Source: Streptomyces hyderabadensis (GTDB taxonomy: Bacteria; Actinomycetota; Actinomycetes; Streptomycetales; Streptomycetaceae). From it: a DNA stretch of 64,000 nucleotides. The position numbers and the translations under genes were made by a program. The stretch covers positions 1 to 64,000 of the forward strand of contig NZ_JAIOJZ010000002.1 in NCBI RefSeq assembly GCF_020404845.1, read 5' to 3'. The notes beneath the pieces were generated by a model. The model was not told where the DNA came from. It saw only the letters and a list, made by a program, of their open reading frames with translations, and made no database searches. Positions 1 to 9,065 of the stretch are shown here, in pieces. Every line of letters begins with the position of its first letter. The first letter of the stretch is position 1.

Positions 1-2
1 GC

Positions 3-1352
3 GCGATGGCCGTCGGGGCGGGCGGGTCGCGGTCCGACGCCCGTACCCTCGGCCGGATCGCGGGCGCCGAGCTGCACGCCATGGGCATCCGCCAGGACTA
101 CTCCCCGGTCGCCGACGTGAACGTCAACCCGGCCAACCCCGTGATCGGCGTACGGTCCTTCGGCGCCGACCCGGAGGCCGTCGCGGGGCTGGTGGCGGCC
201 GAGGTGACGGGGTACCAGCGGTCGGGCGTCGCCGCCTGTGCCAAGCACTTCCCGGGGCACGGCGACACCGCCACCGACAGCCACACCGGTTTCCCGGTCA
301 TCACGCACAGCCGCGAGCAGTGGGAGGAGCTGGACGCGCCGCCCTTCCGCGCGGCGATCGAGGCCGGCATCGACGCGATCATGACCGCGCACCTGATGGT
401 CCCCGCGCTCGACGACTCCGGGGACCCCGCCACCCTCTCCCGCCCCATCCTCACCGGCATCCTGCGCGAGGAGCTGGGCTACGACGGGGTCGTGGTCACC
501 GACTCCCTCGGCATGGAGGGCGTCCGGACCAAGTACGGCGACGAGCGGGTGCCGGTGCTGGCCCTGAAGGCCGGCGTCGACCAGCTGCTCAACCCGCCGG
601 ACCTGCCGCTCGCCTGGAACGCGGTCCTGACGGCCGTACGAGACGGCGAACTCACCGAGGCGCGGCTCGACGAATCGATCCTGCGCGTGCTGCGGCTGAA
701 GGCCAAGCTGGGGCTGTTCCGGGACGCGTACACCAGCCGCCGGGACGTCGACCGGACCGTCGGCACCCGGGCGCACCTGGCCGCGGCCGACCGGATCGCC
801 GAGCGGAGCACCACGCTGCTGGTCAACGAGGGCGGTCTGCTGCCGCTCTCGCGCCGCGAGCACCGCAGGCTGCTGGTGGTGGGCGCCGACCCGGCCTCGC
901 CGTCGGGCACCACCGGGCCGCCCACCGGCGTCCTCGCGGGCGCGCTGACGGAGCTGGGCTTCACGGCCACCGCCCTGTCCACCGGCACCGCGCCGTCGGC
1001 CGCCCTCATCGACCGCGCCGTCGCGGCGGCCGGGGACGCGGACGCGGTGGTCGTCGCCACGTACAACGTGACCGCGGGCAGCAGCCAGCGCACCCTGGTC
1101 AACCGGCTGCTGGAGACCGGGAAGCCGGTCGTCGCGGTCGCCGTCCGCAATCCGTACGACGTCGCCCAGCTGCCCGGCGTCCCCGCCTTCCTCGCCGCCT
1201 ACTCCTGGACCGATGTCGAGGTCAGGGCGGCGGCCCGGGTGATCGCCGGGCGGGCGCGGCCGCGCGGGAAGCTGCCGGTGCCGGTGGTGCGGGCGGACGA
1301 TCCGGACACGGTGCTCCTCCCGCTCGGGCACGGGCTGACCTACCGGTCGTAG
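3..1352 (+). CDS. GH3 beta-N-acetylhexosaminidase (NagZ-like), 5' end outside window
   Basis: This is a glycoside hydrolase family 3 enzyme that would release terminal N-acetylglucosamine from muropeptides or chito-oligosaccharides. The reading frame is open from the window edge, so the N-terminus is missing and the ATG at 6 is probably internal. The motif KHFPGHGDT followed by TDSH is the NagZ-type loop that carries the Asp-His acid/base pair, and VVTDSLGM holds the expected nucleophile Asp. After the barrel (to about residue 235) comes a second alpha/beta domain with STTLLVN, as in two-domain Bacillus-type NagZ. Whether it is exported cannot be judged without the N-terminus. Confidence 0.88.
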   Translation, partial: AMAVGAGGSRSDARTLGRIAGAELHAMGIRQDYSPVADVNVNPANPVIGVRSFGADPEAVAGLVAAEVTGYQRSGVAACAKHFPGHGDTATDSHTGFPVITHSREQWEELDAPPFRAAIEAGIDAIMTAHLMVPALDDSGDPATLSRPILTGILREELGYDGVVVTDSLGMEGVRTKYGDERVPVLALKAGVDQLLNPPDLPLAWNAVLTAVRDGELTEARLDESILRVLRLKAKLGLFRDAYTSRRDVDRTVGTRAHLAAADRIAERSTTLLVNEGGLLPLSRREHRRLLVVGADPASPSGTTGPPTGVLAGALTELGFTATALSTGTAPSAALIDRAVAAAGDADAVVVATYNVTAGSSQRTLVNRLLETGKPVVAVAVRNPYDVAQLPGVPAFLAAYSWTDVEVRAAARVIAGRARPRGKLPVPVVRADDPDTVLLPLGHGLTYRS

Positions 1353-1502
1353 CCCGGGTCGCGGTCCGGTCGCGGCCGGTCGTAGCGCGGCCTGTGACAC
1401 GCGCCGGGGGCGCCCCCGGCGCCCGGGCCCGACGCCTCCCGCGCGTCTGGCGTGCGCCCGCTCCGGCGGGCCACGCTGGACCGGGGGAACCGGGGGGCGG
1501 CG

Positions 1503-2153
1503 ATGCGTGAGCCAAGGGCCGCGGGGGTGCACGCGTACTCCCTGCTGGGTGCCGTACTGGGTGCGGTGCTGTGCGTCTTGCTGCTGACGGGCTGCCAGGG
1601 CCCGTCGGGGCGGGGCGAGGTGGCGGACTCCCCGGCGGCCGGGGTGCGGCCGCCCGGGTACGGGGAGGTGTTCCTGGCGGTCGGCGAGTGCAGCTCGTTC
1701 GGTACGGCCGACCCCACCGAGGTGCCCTGCGACAGCGAGCGGGCCGCGGCCCGGGTGGTGGCGCGGGAGGACGGCCGCGCGAGCCACGGCCCGCCGTGCC
1801 CGGCCACCACCGACTTCGTCCTGCACATCAGTGAGCGGCGGCCGTCCGCCGACGAGGACGGCGACGGGGCCGTGCCCCGGGGATACGCCTGCATGCGCAG
1901 GCTGCGGCCGCCGCACCCCGGCGACCCGGGCGGCGGGGGCGGCCCGCGCACGATCGTCGGCGACTGCGTCCGTGAGATCGGCGACGGCAGGGTCCGCGAG
2001 ACCGCCTGCGACGGCAGGGGCGAGCCCGGGCGCGGGCCTCGGTTCAAGGTGGTCCAGGCGGTCGCCGACCGGGCGGGCTGCCCCGCCTCGACCCGTCTGT
2101 ACGTCCGGCTCGGCGGCGGCGAACGCCCGGTGGGCTGTGCCCGGCCGCTGTGA
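1503..2153 (+). CDS. putative membrane lipoprotein of unknown function
   Basis: The 216-residue protein begins with a basic tail, a hydrophobic stretch (SLLGAVLGAVLCVLLL) and a lipobox LLTGC, so it should be exported and lipid-anchored on the outer face of the membrane. The mature part is rich in Gly, Pro and Arg and has several cysteines (ECSSF, VPCDS, GPPCP, YACM, GDCV, TACD), which could form disulfides. The ATG at 1503 is chosen because it puts the signal peptide at the N-terminus; an upstream in-frame start at 1452 would add 17 Arg-rich residues. I do not recognise the family. Confidence 0.7.
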   Translation: MREPRAAGVHAYSLLGAVLGAVLCVLLLTGCQGPSGRGEVADSPAAGVRPPGYGEVFLAVGECSSFGTADPTEVPCDSERAAARVVAREDGRASHGPPCPATTDFVLHISERRPSADEDGDGAVPRGYACMRRLRPPHPGDPGGGGGPRTIVGDCVREIGDGRVRETACDGRGEPGRGPRFKVVQAVADRAGCPASTRLYVRLGGGERPVGCARPL

Positions 2154-2174
2154 GCGGCCGGGCACAGCCCACCG
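2128..2174. terminator. bidirectional terminator hairpin between convergent genes
   Basis: Two perfectly complementary 22-base arms (2128-2149 and 2153-2174) are separated by only three bases. The hairpin spans the stop codon of the lipoprotein gene and lies just beyond the end of the convergent peptidase gene, so it can serve both. No U-tract follows, as is common in Streptomyces. Confidence 0.8.
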
Positions 2175-2193
2175 TCGTGGAGGCGGCCCGCTC

Positions 2194-3618
2194 TTACGGG
2201 CGCAGCGCCGTCTCGCGCTCGACGTCCCGCCGGTCCAGCTTGGCGTCGAACGCCGCCAGCGGCCTGGCCGCCGACGGGTTCTCCTGGACCTTGGCGGGCG
2301 CGACGCCCGCCCAGTCCAGGATGCGGGCGGTGGCGAACGCCTTCTGGTCGGGGACCAGACCGGCCACGTTCGCCCCGTGGTTCATGCCGGGCGCGGTCAT
2401 GACGTAGGAGTCACGCGCGCCGTGGCCGGGCCGGAAGCGCTCGGCGCCCCACGGGTCGTTCTCGCCGTACACGAACAGCATGTGCCGGGCGTTGTGCCGC
2501 ACCCAGGTGTCGACGTCCCGCATCGCCCACGGCTCGAACTTCATCGGGATCGAGCGGGGCACGAAGTTGCGCGGCGGCTGGTAGCCGTAGCGGATGTACT
2601 TCTTCTCGATGTGCGGGAAGTGGATCGTCGGCGCGCCCAGCTGGGTGCCCGCCTGGTAGTAGTACGGCGTGTACGTCTCCAGGCCCTGGTCGGTGTAGGC
2701 GGAGAAGCCGGAGATCGTGTCGACGGAGTCCCAGATCGCCTCGTCGGTGGCGTTCTTCGCGTCCGCCGGGATGTCCGCGCAGTCGGCCAGGGTGCTGTAC
2801 TGCCAGAAGCCCCACACGTAGTCGAGGACGACGGCCTCGTAGGCACGGTCGAGGCTGCCGATGGTGTCGAAGGTGTAGCCGTTGTCGGCCGCGTAGGCCG
2901 CGTACTTCTTCTCCAGCGGCGCCCGGCGCACCAGGGCCTCGCGCTGCACGCCGTTGAGCTTGTCGCGGCACTCCTCGGTGCCGACGCTTGCGAAGAAGCG
3001 GTCGTAGGCCGAGTCCTCCTTGTTCACCACGTCGTTGGGGGCGACGTAGGCGACGACGCCGTCCATGTCGCGCGGGTAGAAGCGCTCGTAGTAGGTGGCG
3101 GTCATGCCGCCCTTGGAGCCGCCGGTGGAGATCCAGTTCTTGGAGTAGACCGGCTTCAGCGCCTCGAAGATGCGGTGCTGGTCGCTGGCGGCCTGCCAGA
3201 TGTCCAGCTTGGACCAGTCGGCCGGGGCGGGCCGGGACGGCGTGAAGTAGCGGTACTCCATGGAGACCTGGTTGCCGTCCACGATCTGGGTCGGCTCGCG
3301 CCGGCTGGGGTTCGTGGAGACGTTGTAGCCGCCGGTGTAGAAGACCGTCGGCCGGTTCACGTCCTTGTGCAGCACGGTGATCCGCTGCTGGAACGTCCCC
3401 TTGGACGGGTGCCGGTGGTCCACCGGCTGGGTGTAGTTGAGGACGAAGAAGCGGTAGCCGGTGTACGGCTTCTCCTCGATCAGGCTCATGCCCGGTATGG
3501 ACAGCAGCCGGTCCTTGATGTCGACGGCCTTCGGCTCGGCGGCGGTGGCCGCGCCCGCCGTGCTGACGGTGCCTATGAGCACCACGAGCGCCAGCAGCCA
3601 TCTGAGCGCCTTGCGCAT
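2194..3618 (-). CDS. secreted S37-family tripeptidyl aminopeptidase
   Basis: This 474-residue protein starts with a Sec-type signal peptide (MRKALRWLLALVVLIGTVSTAGAATAA). The mature protein matches the actinobacterial peptidase S37 (PS-10) family, secreted serine peptidases that remove di- or tripeptides from the N-termini of proteins. The nucleophile motif is in STGGSKGGMTATYYERFYP (G-G-S-K-G-G). An Asp in VYGENDPWG and the His in MNHGANV fit the other two triad members in an alpha/beta-hydrolase fold. It stands alone on the minus strand. The exact peptide specificity is inferred from the family. Confidence 0.85.
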   Translation of the reverse strand: MRKALRWLLALVVLIGTVSTAGAATAAEPKAVDIKDRLLSIPGMSLIEEKPYTGYRFFVLNYTQPVDHRHPSKGTFQQRITVLHKDVNRPTVFYTGGYNVSTNPSRREPTQIVDGNQVSMEYRYFTPSRPAPADWSKLDIWQAASDQHRIFEALKPVYSKNWISTGGSKGGMTATYYERFYPRDMDGVVAYVAPNDVVNKEDSAYDRFFASVGTEECRDKLNGVQREALVRRAPLEKKYAAYAADNGYTFDTIGSLDRAYEAVVLDYVWGFWQYSTLADCADIPADAKNATDEAIWDSVDTISGFSAYTDQGLETYTPYYYQAGTQLGAPTIHFPHIEKKYIRYGYQPPRNFVPRSIPMKFEPWAMRDVDTWVRHNARHMLFVYGENDPWGAERFRPGHGARDSYVMTAPGMNHGANVAGLVPDQKAFATARILDWAGVAPAKVQENPSAARPLAAFDAKLDRRDVERETALRP

Positions 3619-3681
3619 GCACCCTCCCTGTGAAACTGATGTCCGCCGGAAGCTATCGGAGCAACTCCCGCGGCACCAGAG

Positions 3682-4074
3682 TCAGCAGAGGATCCAGCCG
3701 GAGCTGACCGAGGACTTGGACACCTTGCCGGTCACCCACACGCAGCGCTTGCCGGCGTGCACGGTCACCGGGCCGGCGTGGTGGGCGAAACGGCCCGAGT
3801 CCACGACCGCGCGGCCGCCGCGGGCCCGCACGCCGACGGACATCTGCTGCTTCTTCCCGGTCTTCTTAGGGACGGTGACGGCGCAGACGTAGCCGCCGCG
3901 TTTGTGGACCAGCACGGAGCCGGTGGCGAAGTGCAGGGTGCGCACCTTGCGGCCGGCGCACCCGGTGGCGGCCTGCGCGTCCTGCGGCGCCGCCACGGCG
4001 AGCAGCGCGGCGGCGCTCAGCACGGCCGTGCCGAGCGCCAGCCGGCGGCGGGTTGCGGCACCGGCCCGGCCCAT
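3682..4074 (-). CDS. small secreted protein, four cysteines
   Basis: The 130-residue product has a Sec signal peptide (RRRLALGTAVLSAAALLAVAAPQDAQA) and a basic, beta-rich mature part of roughly 90 residues with four cysteines (TGC, YVC, KRC and the final C), suggesting a two-disulfide extracellular protein. The start at 4074 is preferred over the in-frame ATG at 4089 because a GGAGGGG ribosome-binding site sits just upstream of it and would otherwise lie inside the coding region. I do not recognise a family, and nothing in the sequence shows a catalytic motif. Confidence 0.72.
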   Translation of the reverse strand: MGRAGAATRRRLALGTAVLSAAALLAVAAPQDAQAATGCAGRKVRTLHFATGSVLVHKRGGYVCAVTVPKKTGKKQQMSVGVRARGGRAVVDSGRFAHHAGPVTVHAGKRCVWVTGKVSKSSVSSGWILC

Positions 4075-4156
4075 GCGGTCCCCCTCCACGAGGCGATCTG
4101 TGACGACGTACGGATGTACGGACGCAGGACGGGTGTCGCACGGTTGCGCGAGCGCG

Positions 4157-7100
4157 TCAGTGCACGGCGCCGACCGGCTCCTCGGGTTCGGACGCGCCGA
4201 CGAAGGTCCGCCACAGCCGCGCGTACCGCCCGTCGAGGGCCAGCAGTTCGTCGTGCGTGCCGTCCTCGGCGACCCGGCCGCCGTCCATGACGACGACCCG
4301 GTCCGCGCGGGCCGCCGTGGTGAGCCGGTGGGCGACGACGAGCGTCGTACGGCGTCCCGCGACGCGGTCGGTGGCCTGGTTGACCTGGGCCTCGGTGGCC
4401 AGGTCCAGGGCCGCCGTCGCCTCGTCGAGGAGCAGCACGTCCGGGTCGACCAGCTCGGCGCGGGCCAGCGCGATCAGCTGCCGCTGCCCGGCGGAGAGGT
4501 TGCGGCCCCGCTCGGCGACCTCGTGCAGGTAGCCGCCGGTGAGCGTGGCGATCATCTCGTGCGCGCCGACCGCCCGGGCCGCCGCCTCCACCTCGGCGTC
4601 GGTGGCGTCGGGGCGGCCGTAGGCGATGGCGTCGCGCACGGTGCCGGGGAAGAGGTACGCCTCCTGCGGGACGACTCCGAGCCGGTGCCGGTAGGAGGTG
4701 AGGTCGAGGGTGCGCAGGTCCTGCCCGTCGACGGTGACCCGGCCGCCGGTCGGGTCGTAGAACCGGGCCACCAGCTTCACCAGGGTCGACTTGCCCGCGC
4801 CGGTCTCGCCGACGAAGGCGACGGTCTGCCCGGCGGGGATGCGCAGGTCGATGCCGGACAGGGCCTCCTCCTCGTCGGCACCCCCGTACTTGAAGTGCAC
4901 GTCCTCGAACGCGATCTCGCCGCGCAGGGACGCCACGTCGAGCGGCTTCTCGGGGGCCTTCGTCGAGGTCGGCTCGCGCAGCAGTTCCTGGATGCGGCCC
5001 AGCGAGACGGCGGCCTGCTGGTAGCCGTCGAAGACCTGGGAGAGCTGCTGGACCGGTGCGAAGAACAGGTCGATGTAGAGCAGGTACGCCACCAGCGCGC
5101 CGGTCGTCAGCGTGGCGTCGTCGATCCGCCCGCCGCCCACGACCAGGACGGCCGCGGCGGCGGCCGACGACAGCAGCTGCACGAACGGGAAGTAGACCGA
5201 GATCAGCCACTGTCCGCGGATGCGGGCCTGCCGGTAGCTGTCGCTGCGCTCGGCGAACCGCCGCCCGCCGTCCCGCTCGCGCCGGAAGGCCTGCACGATC
5301 CTGAGGCCGGCCACCGACTCCTGGAGGTCGGCGTTGACCGTGGACACCCGCTCGCGGGCCAGTTCGTACGCCTTCACGCTGGCCCTGCGGAAGAAGTACG
5401 TGGCGATGATCAGCGGCGGCAGCGTCGCGAAGACGATCAGCGCGAGCTGCACGTCGATCACCAGCAGGGCGACCATGATGCCGAAGAAGGTGACGACCGA
5501 AACGAAGGCGGTGACGAGCCCGGTCTGCAGGAACGTCGACAGCGCGTCCACGTCCGTCGTCATCCGGGTCATGATCCGCCCGGTCAGCTCGCGCTCGTAG
5601 TAGTCGAGGCCGAGCCGCTGGAGCTGGGCGAAGATCTTCAGGCGCAGCGAGTACAGGATCCGCTCGCCGGTCCGGCCGGTCATGCGGATCTCGCCGGTCT
5701 GCGCCGCCCACTGGGCGAGTACGGCGAGCAGCCCGAGCAGCGAGGACGCCCAGACCGCGCCGAGCGCGACCCGGGTGACGCCGTCGTCGATGCCGTTGCG
5801 GATCAGCACCGGCAGCAGCAGGCCCATGCCCGCGTCCACGGCCACCAGGGCGAGGCTGATCAGCAGCGGGGTGCGGAAGCCGCGCAGCAGCCGCCGCAGG
5901 CCGTACGACGACTCGGAGCGGACCGCCTGCGCCTCGTCGATGTCCGGGGTGCCGTTCGCCGGGGGCAGCGCGTCGACCTGGGCGAGCAGCTCCGGGGTGG
6001 CCGGGGTGCCGGCGAGCGCGGTGTCCTTGGGCGCCCGGTCGCCGGTCCACAGCCGGGGCGTGACCCCGCGCTCGGCGTCGAACTCGGCGTCCAGCTCGTC
6101 CCGTACGGAGGTGTCCTCGGTCTGCTCGGCGGGGCGCGCGTGGCCCGGCGAGACGCCGCCCAGCTCGTCGGGGTCGGTGAGCAGGCGCCGGTAGAGGGCC
6201 GAGCGCTCCTGGAGTTCCTCGTGGGTGCCGAGGTCGGCGAGGCGGCCCCGGTCGAGGACGGCGATGCGGTCGGCGAGGCCCAGGGTGGAGCGGCGGTGCG
6301 CGATCAGGAGCGTGGTGCGGCCCCGCATCACCTGCTTCAGCGCCTCGTGGATCTCGTGCTCCACGCGGGCGTCCACGGCGGACGTGGCGTCGTCCAGGAC
6401 CAGCAGCCGGGGGTCGGTGAGGATCGCCCGGGCGAGCGCGACGCGCTGGCGCTGGCCGCCGGAGAGGGTCAGCCCGTGCTCGCCGACGGTCGTGTCGTAG
6501 CCGTCGGGCAGCTCGGTGATGAAGCCGTGGGCCTGCGCGGCCCGCGCGGCGGCCTCGACCTCCTCGTCGGTGGCGTCGGGGCGGCCGTAGGCGATGTTGG
6601 CGCGGACGGTGTCGGAGAAGAGGAAGGAGTCCTCGGGCACCAGGCCGACGGCGGCCCGCAGCGAGTCGAGGGTCAGTTCGCGCACGTCGTGGCCGCCGAC
6701 GAGGACGGCACCGCGGGTCACGTCGTAGAAGCGCGGCAGGAGCAGCGAGACGGTGGACTTGCCGGAGCCGGAGGAGCCGACGACGGCGAGGGTCTCCCCG
6801 GCCCGGATCTCGAAGGAGAGGCCGTCCAGGACCGGCCGCCGCTCCCCCTCGCCCGTGTCGTAGCCGAAGGCGACGTCGTCGAACTCGACGGTCGCGGGCG
6901 CGTCGGCCGGCAGGGTCTTCGTGCCGTCCGCGATGGCCGGCTCGGTGTCGATCAGCTCCAGGACGCGCTCGGTGCCGGCCCGGGCCTGCTGGCCGACGGT
7001 GAGCACCATGGCGAGCATCCGGACCGGGCCGACCAGCTGGGCGAGGTAGGTGGAGAAGGCGACGAAGGTGCCGAGGGTGATGTGCCCGCGCACGGCCAGC

Positions 7101-7894
7101 CAGCCGCCGAGGGCGAGCATGGCGACCTGGCCGAGCGCGGGGACGGCCTGGAGGGCCGGGGTGTAGGTGGCGTTCAGCTTGATGGTGCGCAGCCGCCCGG
7201 CGAAGAGCTTGCGCCCGACCTCCCTGAGCTTCCCGGTCTCCTGCTCCTCCTGCCCGAAGCCCTTCACCACGCGGACGCCGCTCACCGAGCCGTCCACCAC
7301 CCCGGCGACGGCGGCGGCCTGCGCCTGCGCGTACCAGGTGGCGGGGTGCAGCCGGGTGCGGCTGCGGCGGGCGATGAACCACAGGGCGGGGGCGACGGCC
7401 AGTGCGACCAGGGTGAGCGGCAGGGACAGCCACGCCATGATCACCAGGGAGATCAGGAAGAGCAGGACGTTCCCGATGGTCATCGGGAGCATGAAGAGCA
7501 GGCCCTGGATCAGCTGGAGGTCGCTGGTCGCCCGGCCGACCACCTGCCCCGTGGACAGCTCGTCCTGCCGTCTGCCGTCGAGCCGGGTGATCGTCCCGTA
7601 CATGTCGGTGCGCAGGTCGTGCTGGACGTCGAGGGCGAGCCGGCCGCCGTAGTAGCGGCGGATGTAGGTCAGGGCGTAGACGACGAGCGCGGCGCCGATG
7701 AGGAGACCGGCCCAGACGGCCATGTCCCGGGTCTTGGCGCCGATCACGTCGTCGATGATCACCTTGGTGATCAGGGGGACGAAGGCCATGACGGCCATGC
7801 CGCCCAGCGAGGCCCCGAGGGCGAGGACGACGTCCTTGGGATATCGCCAGGCGTACCCCGCCAGTCGTCGTACCCAGCCCCGTTGCGCGTCCAC
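4157..7894 (-). CDS. fused heterodimeric-type ABC exporter (TMD-NBD-TMD-NBD)
   Basis: This 1245-residue protein carries two complete type IV ABC exporter halves in one chain, so it resembles a fused heterodimeric multidrug or lipid exporter of the plasma membrane. The first half has Walker A GSSGSGKST (about residue 373), signature LSGGQ (477) and LVLDDATS, where Asp502 replaces the catalytic Glu. The second has Walker A GETGAGKST (1029), signature LSAGQ (1133) and LLLDEATA with Glu1158. H-loops are LLIAHR and LVVAHR. One degenerate and one consensus ATP site is the usual asymmetry of heterodimeric exporters. The substrate is unknown. It is transcribed alone, upstream of the small secreted protein. 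Confidence 0.93.
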   Translation of the reverse strand: MDAQRGWVRRLAGYAWRYPKDVVLALGASLGGMAVMAFVPLITKVIIDDVIGAKTRDMAVWAGLLIGAALVVYALTYIRRYYGGRLALDVQHDLRTDMYGTITRLDGRRQDELSTGQVVGRATSDLQLIQGLLFMLPMTIGNVLLFLISLVIMAWLSLPLTLVALAVAPALWFIARRSRTRLHPATWYAQAQAAAVAGVVDGSVSGVRVVKGFGQEEQETGKLREVGRKLFAGRLRTIKLNATYTPALQAVPALGQVAMLALGGWLAVRGHITLGTFVAFSTYLAQLVGPVRMLAMVLTVGQQARAGTERVLELIDTEPAIADGTKTLPADAPATVEFDDVAFGYDTGEGERRPVLDGLSFEIRAGETLAVVGSSGSGKSTVSLLLPRFYDVTRGAVLVGGHDVRELTLDSLRAAVGLVPEDSFLFSDTVRANIAYGRPDATDEEVEAAARAAQAHGFITELPDGYDTTVGEHGLTLSGGQRQRVALARAILTDPRLLVLDDATSAVDARVEHEIHEALKQVMRGRTTLLIAHRRSTLGLADRIAVLDRGRLADLGTHEELQERSALYRRLLTDPDELGGVSPGHARPAEQTEDTSVRDELDAEFDAERGVTPRLWTGDRAPKDTALAGTPATPELLAQVDALPPANGTPDIDEAQAVRSESSYGLRRLLRGFRTPLLISLALVAVDAGMGLLLPVLIRNGIDDGVTRVALGAVWASSLLGLLAVLAQWAAQTGEIRMTGRTGERILYSLRLKIFAQLQRLGLDYYERELTGRIMTRMTTDVDALSTFLQTGLVTAFVSVVTFFGIMVALLVIDVQLALIVFATLPPLIIATYFFRRASVKAYELARERVSTVNADLQESVAGLRIVQAFRRERDGGRRFAERSDSYRQARIRGQWLISVYFPFVQLLSSAAAAAVLVVGGGRIDDATLTTGALVAYLLYIDLFFAPVQQLSQVFDGYQQAAVSLGRIQELLREPTSTKAPEKPLDVASLRGEIAFEDVHFKYGGADEEEALSGIDLRIPAGQTVAFVGETGAGKSTLVKLVARFYDPTGGRVTVDGQDLRTLDLTSYRHRLGVVPQEAYLFPGTVRDAIAYGRPDATDAEVEAAARAVGAHEMIATLTGGYLHEVAERGRNLSAGQRQLIALARAELVDPDVLLLDEATAALDLATEAQVNQATDRVAGRRTTLVVAHRLTTAARADRVVVMDGGRVAEDGTHDELLALDGRYARLWRTFVGASEPEEPVGAVH

Positions 7895-7994
7895 GCCGTG
7901 CCCTCCGGTCGGTCGTCCTGCTCACCTGATGTACCGGAAGGCACCAACGCGTGCGAGCGGGGATTTCATCCCGCCGCAACAATCGGCCGGGTGA

Positions 7995-8993
7995 TCAGAC
8001 GCGTACCCGGAGCCTGAGGAAGCGGGTGGTCTGTGCGTCGCTCTGGTTGTCGTCGCTGACGACCAGGACCTCCAGGCGGCCACCGGCTCGGCCGGTCACG
8101 GCCATGCCCTCGAAGTTGTCGAGGAGCGGGTTGGGCTGCGGCTGCTTGGCGGTGGCGCCGAGGGAGGGGCAGTCGGCGAGGTCGGCGAGGAGCCTCTTGT
8201 GCAGCGCGGTGCCGCGGCCGGGCCGGTCGGCCAGCTGGAGGCGGACGGTGTTGCCGACGCCGGCGGTGAAGCCGCGCTCCAGGACGAGGAGGCGCCCGTC
8301 GGGAGTCGCGGTGACCTCGGAGACGCCGAGGCCGGGGTCGGTCCGGTAGGTGTACTGGGCGCCCGGCCGGAAGTCCCCGTGCCGCGTCCGCTGCCAGGTC
8401 TGGAAGCGGACCAGGTCGGCGGGGTCGCCGTCGAGCGGGTACTCCATGGAGGCGAGCAGGGTCCGCCCGCCGGGCAGCAGCGTCAGCCCCTCGAAGCTGC
8501 CGTTGGCCCGGCCGCGGCCCTCGGGAGCGGTACGCAGCTCGTCCGGCACGGGCAGGCGGCCGAGCAGCTCGCCGGTGCGGGAGTAGCGGCGGACGGACGG
8601 CTCGGTCTCGGAGGAGACGAGGTAGCTGCCGTCCCGGTCCGCGACCAGGCCCTCGGAGTCGAGCGCGGCGCCCTTCTCGTCGGCGAGCGCGACCACGCCC
8701 CGCGGCTTCAGGGTGCGCGCGTCCAGCCGGAAGAGGGACGAACGGTCGGAGAGGGCGGCCAGGGAGCCGCGCCGGTCGGGCGCGAGGGCGGAGAGGTTGC
8801 CGACGTAGGTGCCGCCGTACGTCGTCTTGTCGAGGGCGTCGGAGAAGCCGGTGAGGGAGACGGACGGCGCGCAGGCGTTCGCCGTGGGCCGCCCCTGCGC
8901 GGCGCCGGCCGGTGCGGCGGCGGTCAGACAGCCGGCCGCGGCGAGGCCCGCGGTGAGGGTGGCGAGGGCGGTACGGAGGGTTCTCGGTCGCAT
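7995..8993 (-). CDS. secreted phytase-like esterase domain protein
   Basis: This 332-residue exported protein appears to belong to the esterase-like activity of phytase family, a six-bladed beta-propeller. It starts with a hydrophobic signal (LRTALATLTAGLAAAGCLTAAAPAGA); AAGC could be a lipobox, or cleavage may follow AGA. Propeller-type segments are visible: LSALAPDRRGSLAALSDRS, GLVADRDGSYLVSSE, FEGLTLLPGGRTLLASME, GVSEVTATPDGRLLVLERG and NFEGMAVTG with SDDNQSD near the C-terminus. The ATG at 8993 is chosen because it begins the signal peptide. The phosphate-ester substrate is not known, and phytase activity is not proven by the fold. Confidence 0.82.
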   Translation of the reverse strand: MRPRTLRTALATLTAGLAAAGCLTAAAPAGAAQGRPTANACAPSVSLTGFSDALDKTTYGGTYVGNLSALAPDRRGSLAALSDRSSLFRLDARTLKPRGVVALADEKGAALDSEGLVADRDGSYLVSSETEPSVRRYSRTGELLGRLPVPDELRTAPEGRGRANGSFEGLTLLPGGRTLLASMEYPLDGDPADLVRFQTWQRTRHGDFRPGAQYTYRTDPGLGVSEVTATPDGRLLVLERGFTAGVGNTVRLQLADRPGRGTALHKRLLADLADCPSLGATAKQPQPNPLLDNFEGMAVTGRAGGRLEVLVVSDDNQSDAQTTRFLRLRVRV

Positions 8994-9065
8994 GCGCGTC
9001 ACCCTAGGGCGGCGGGATGGACGGGAGTTGGCCGCTTTGCGAAAGCTGGGACGCCGAAAGGCGGG

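Noticed and set aside
1831..3633. 600-residue open frame antisense to the S37 peptidase
   Set aside because: Composition is low-complexity and the signal peptide and catalytic motif are on the other strand.
3902..8017. 1371-residue open frame on the plus strand across the ABC exporter
   Set aside because: It is the antisense shadow of the exporter gene; its Arg/Gly/Val-rich translation has no domains, while the minus strand carries all ABC motifs.
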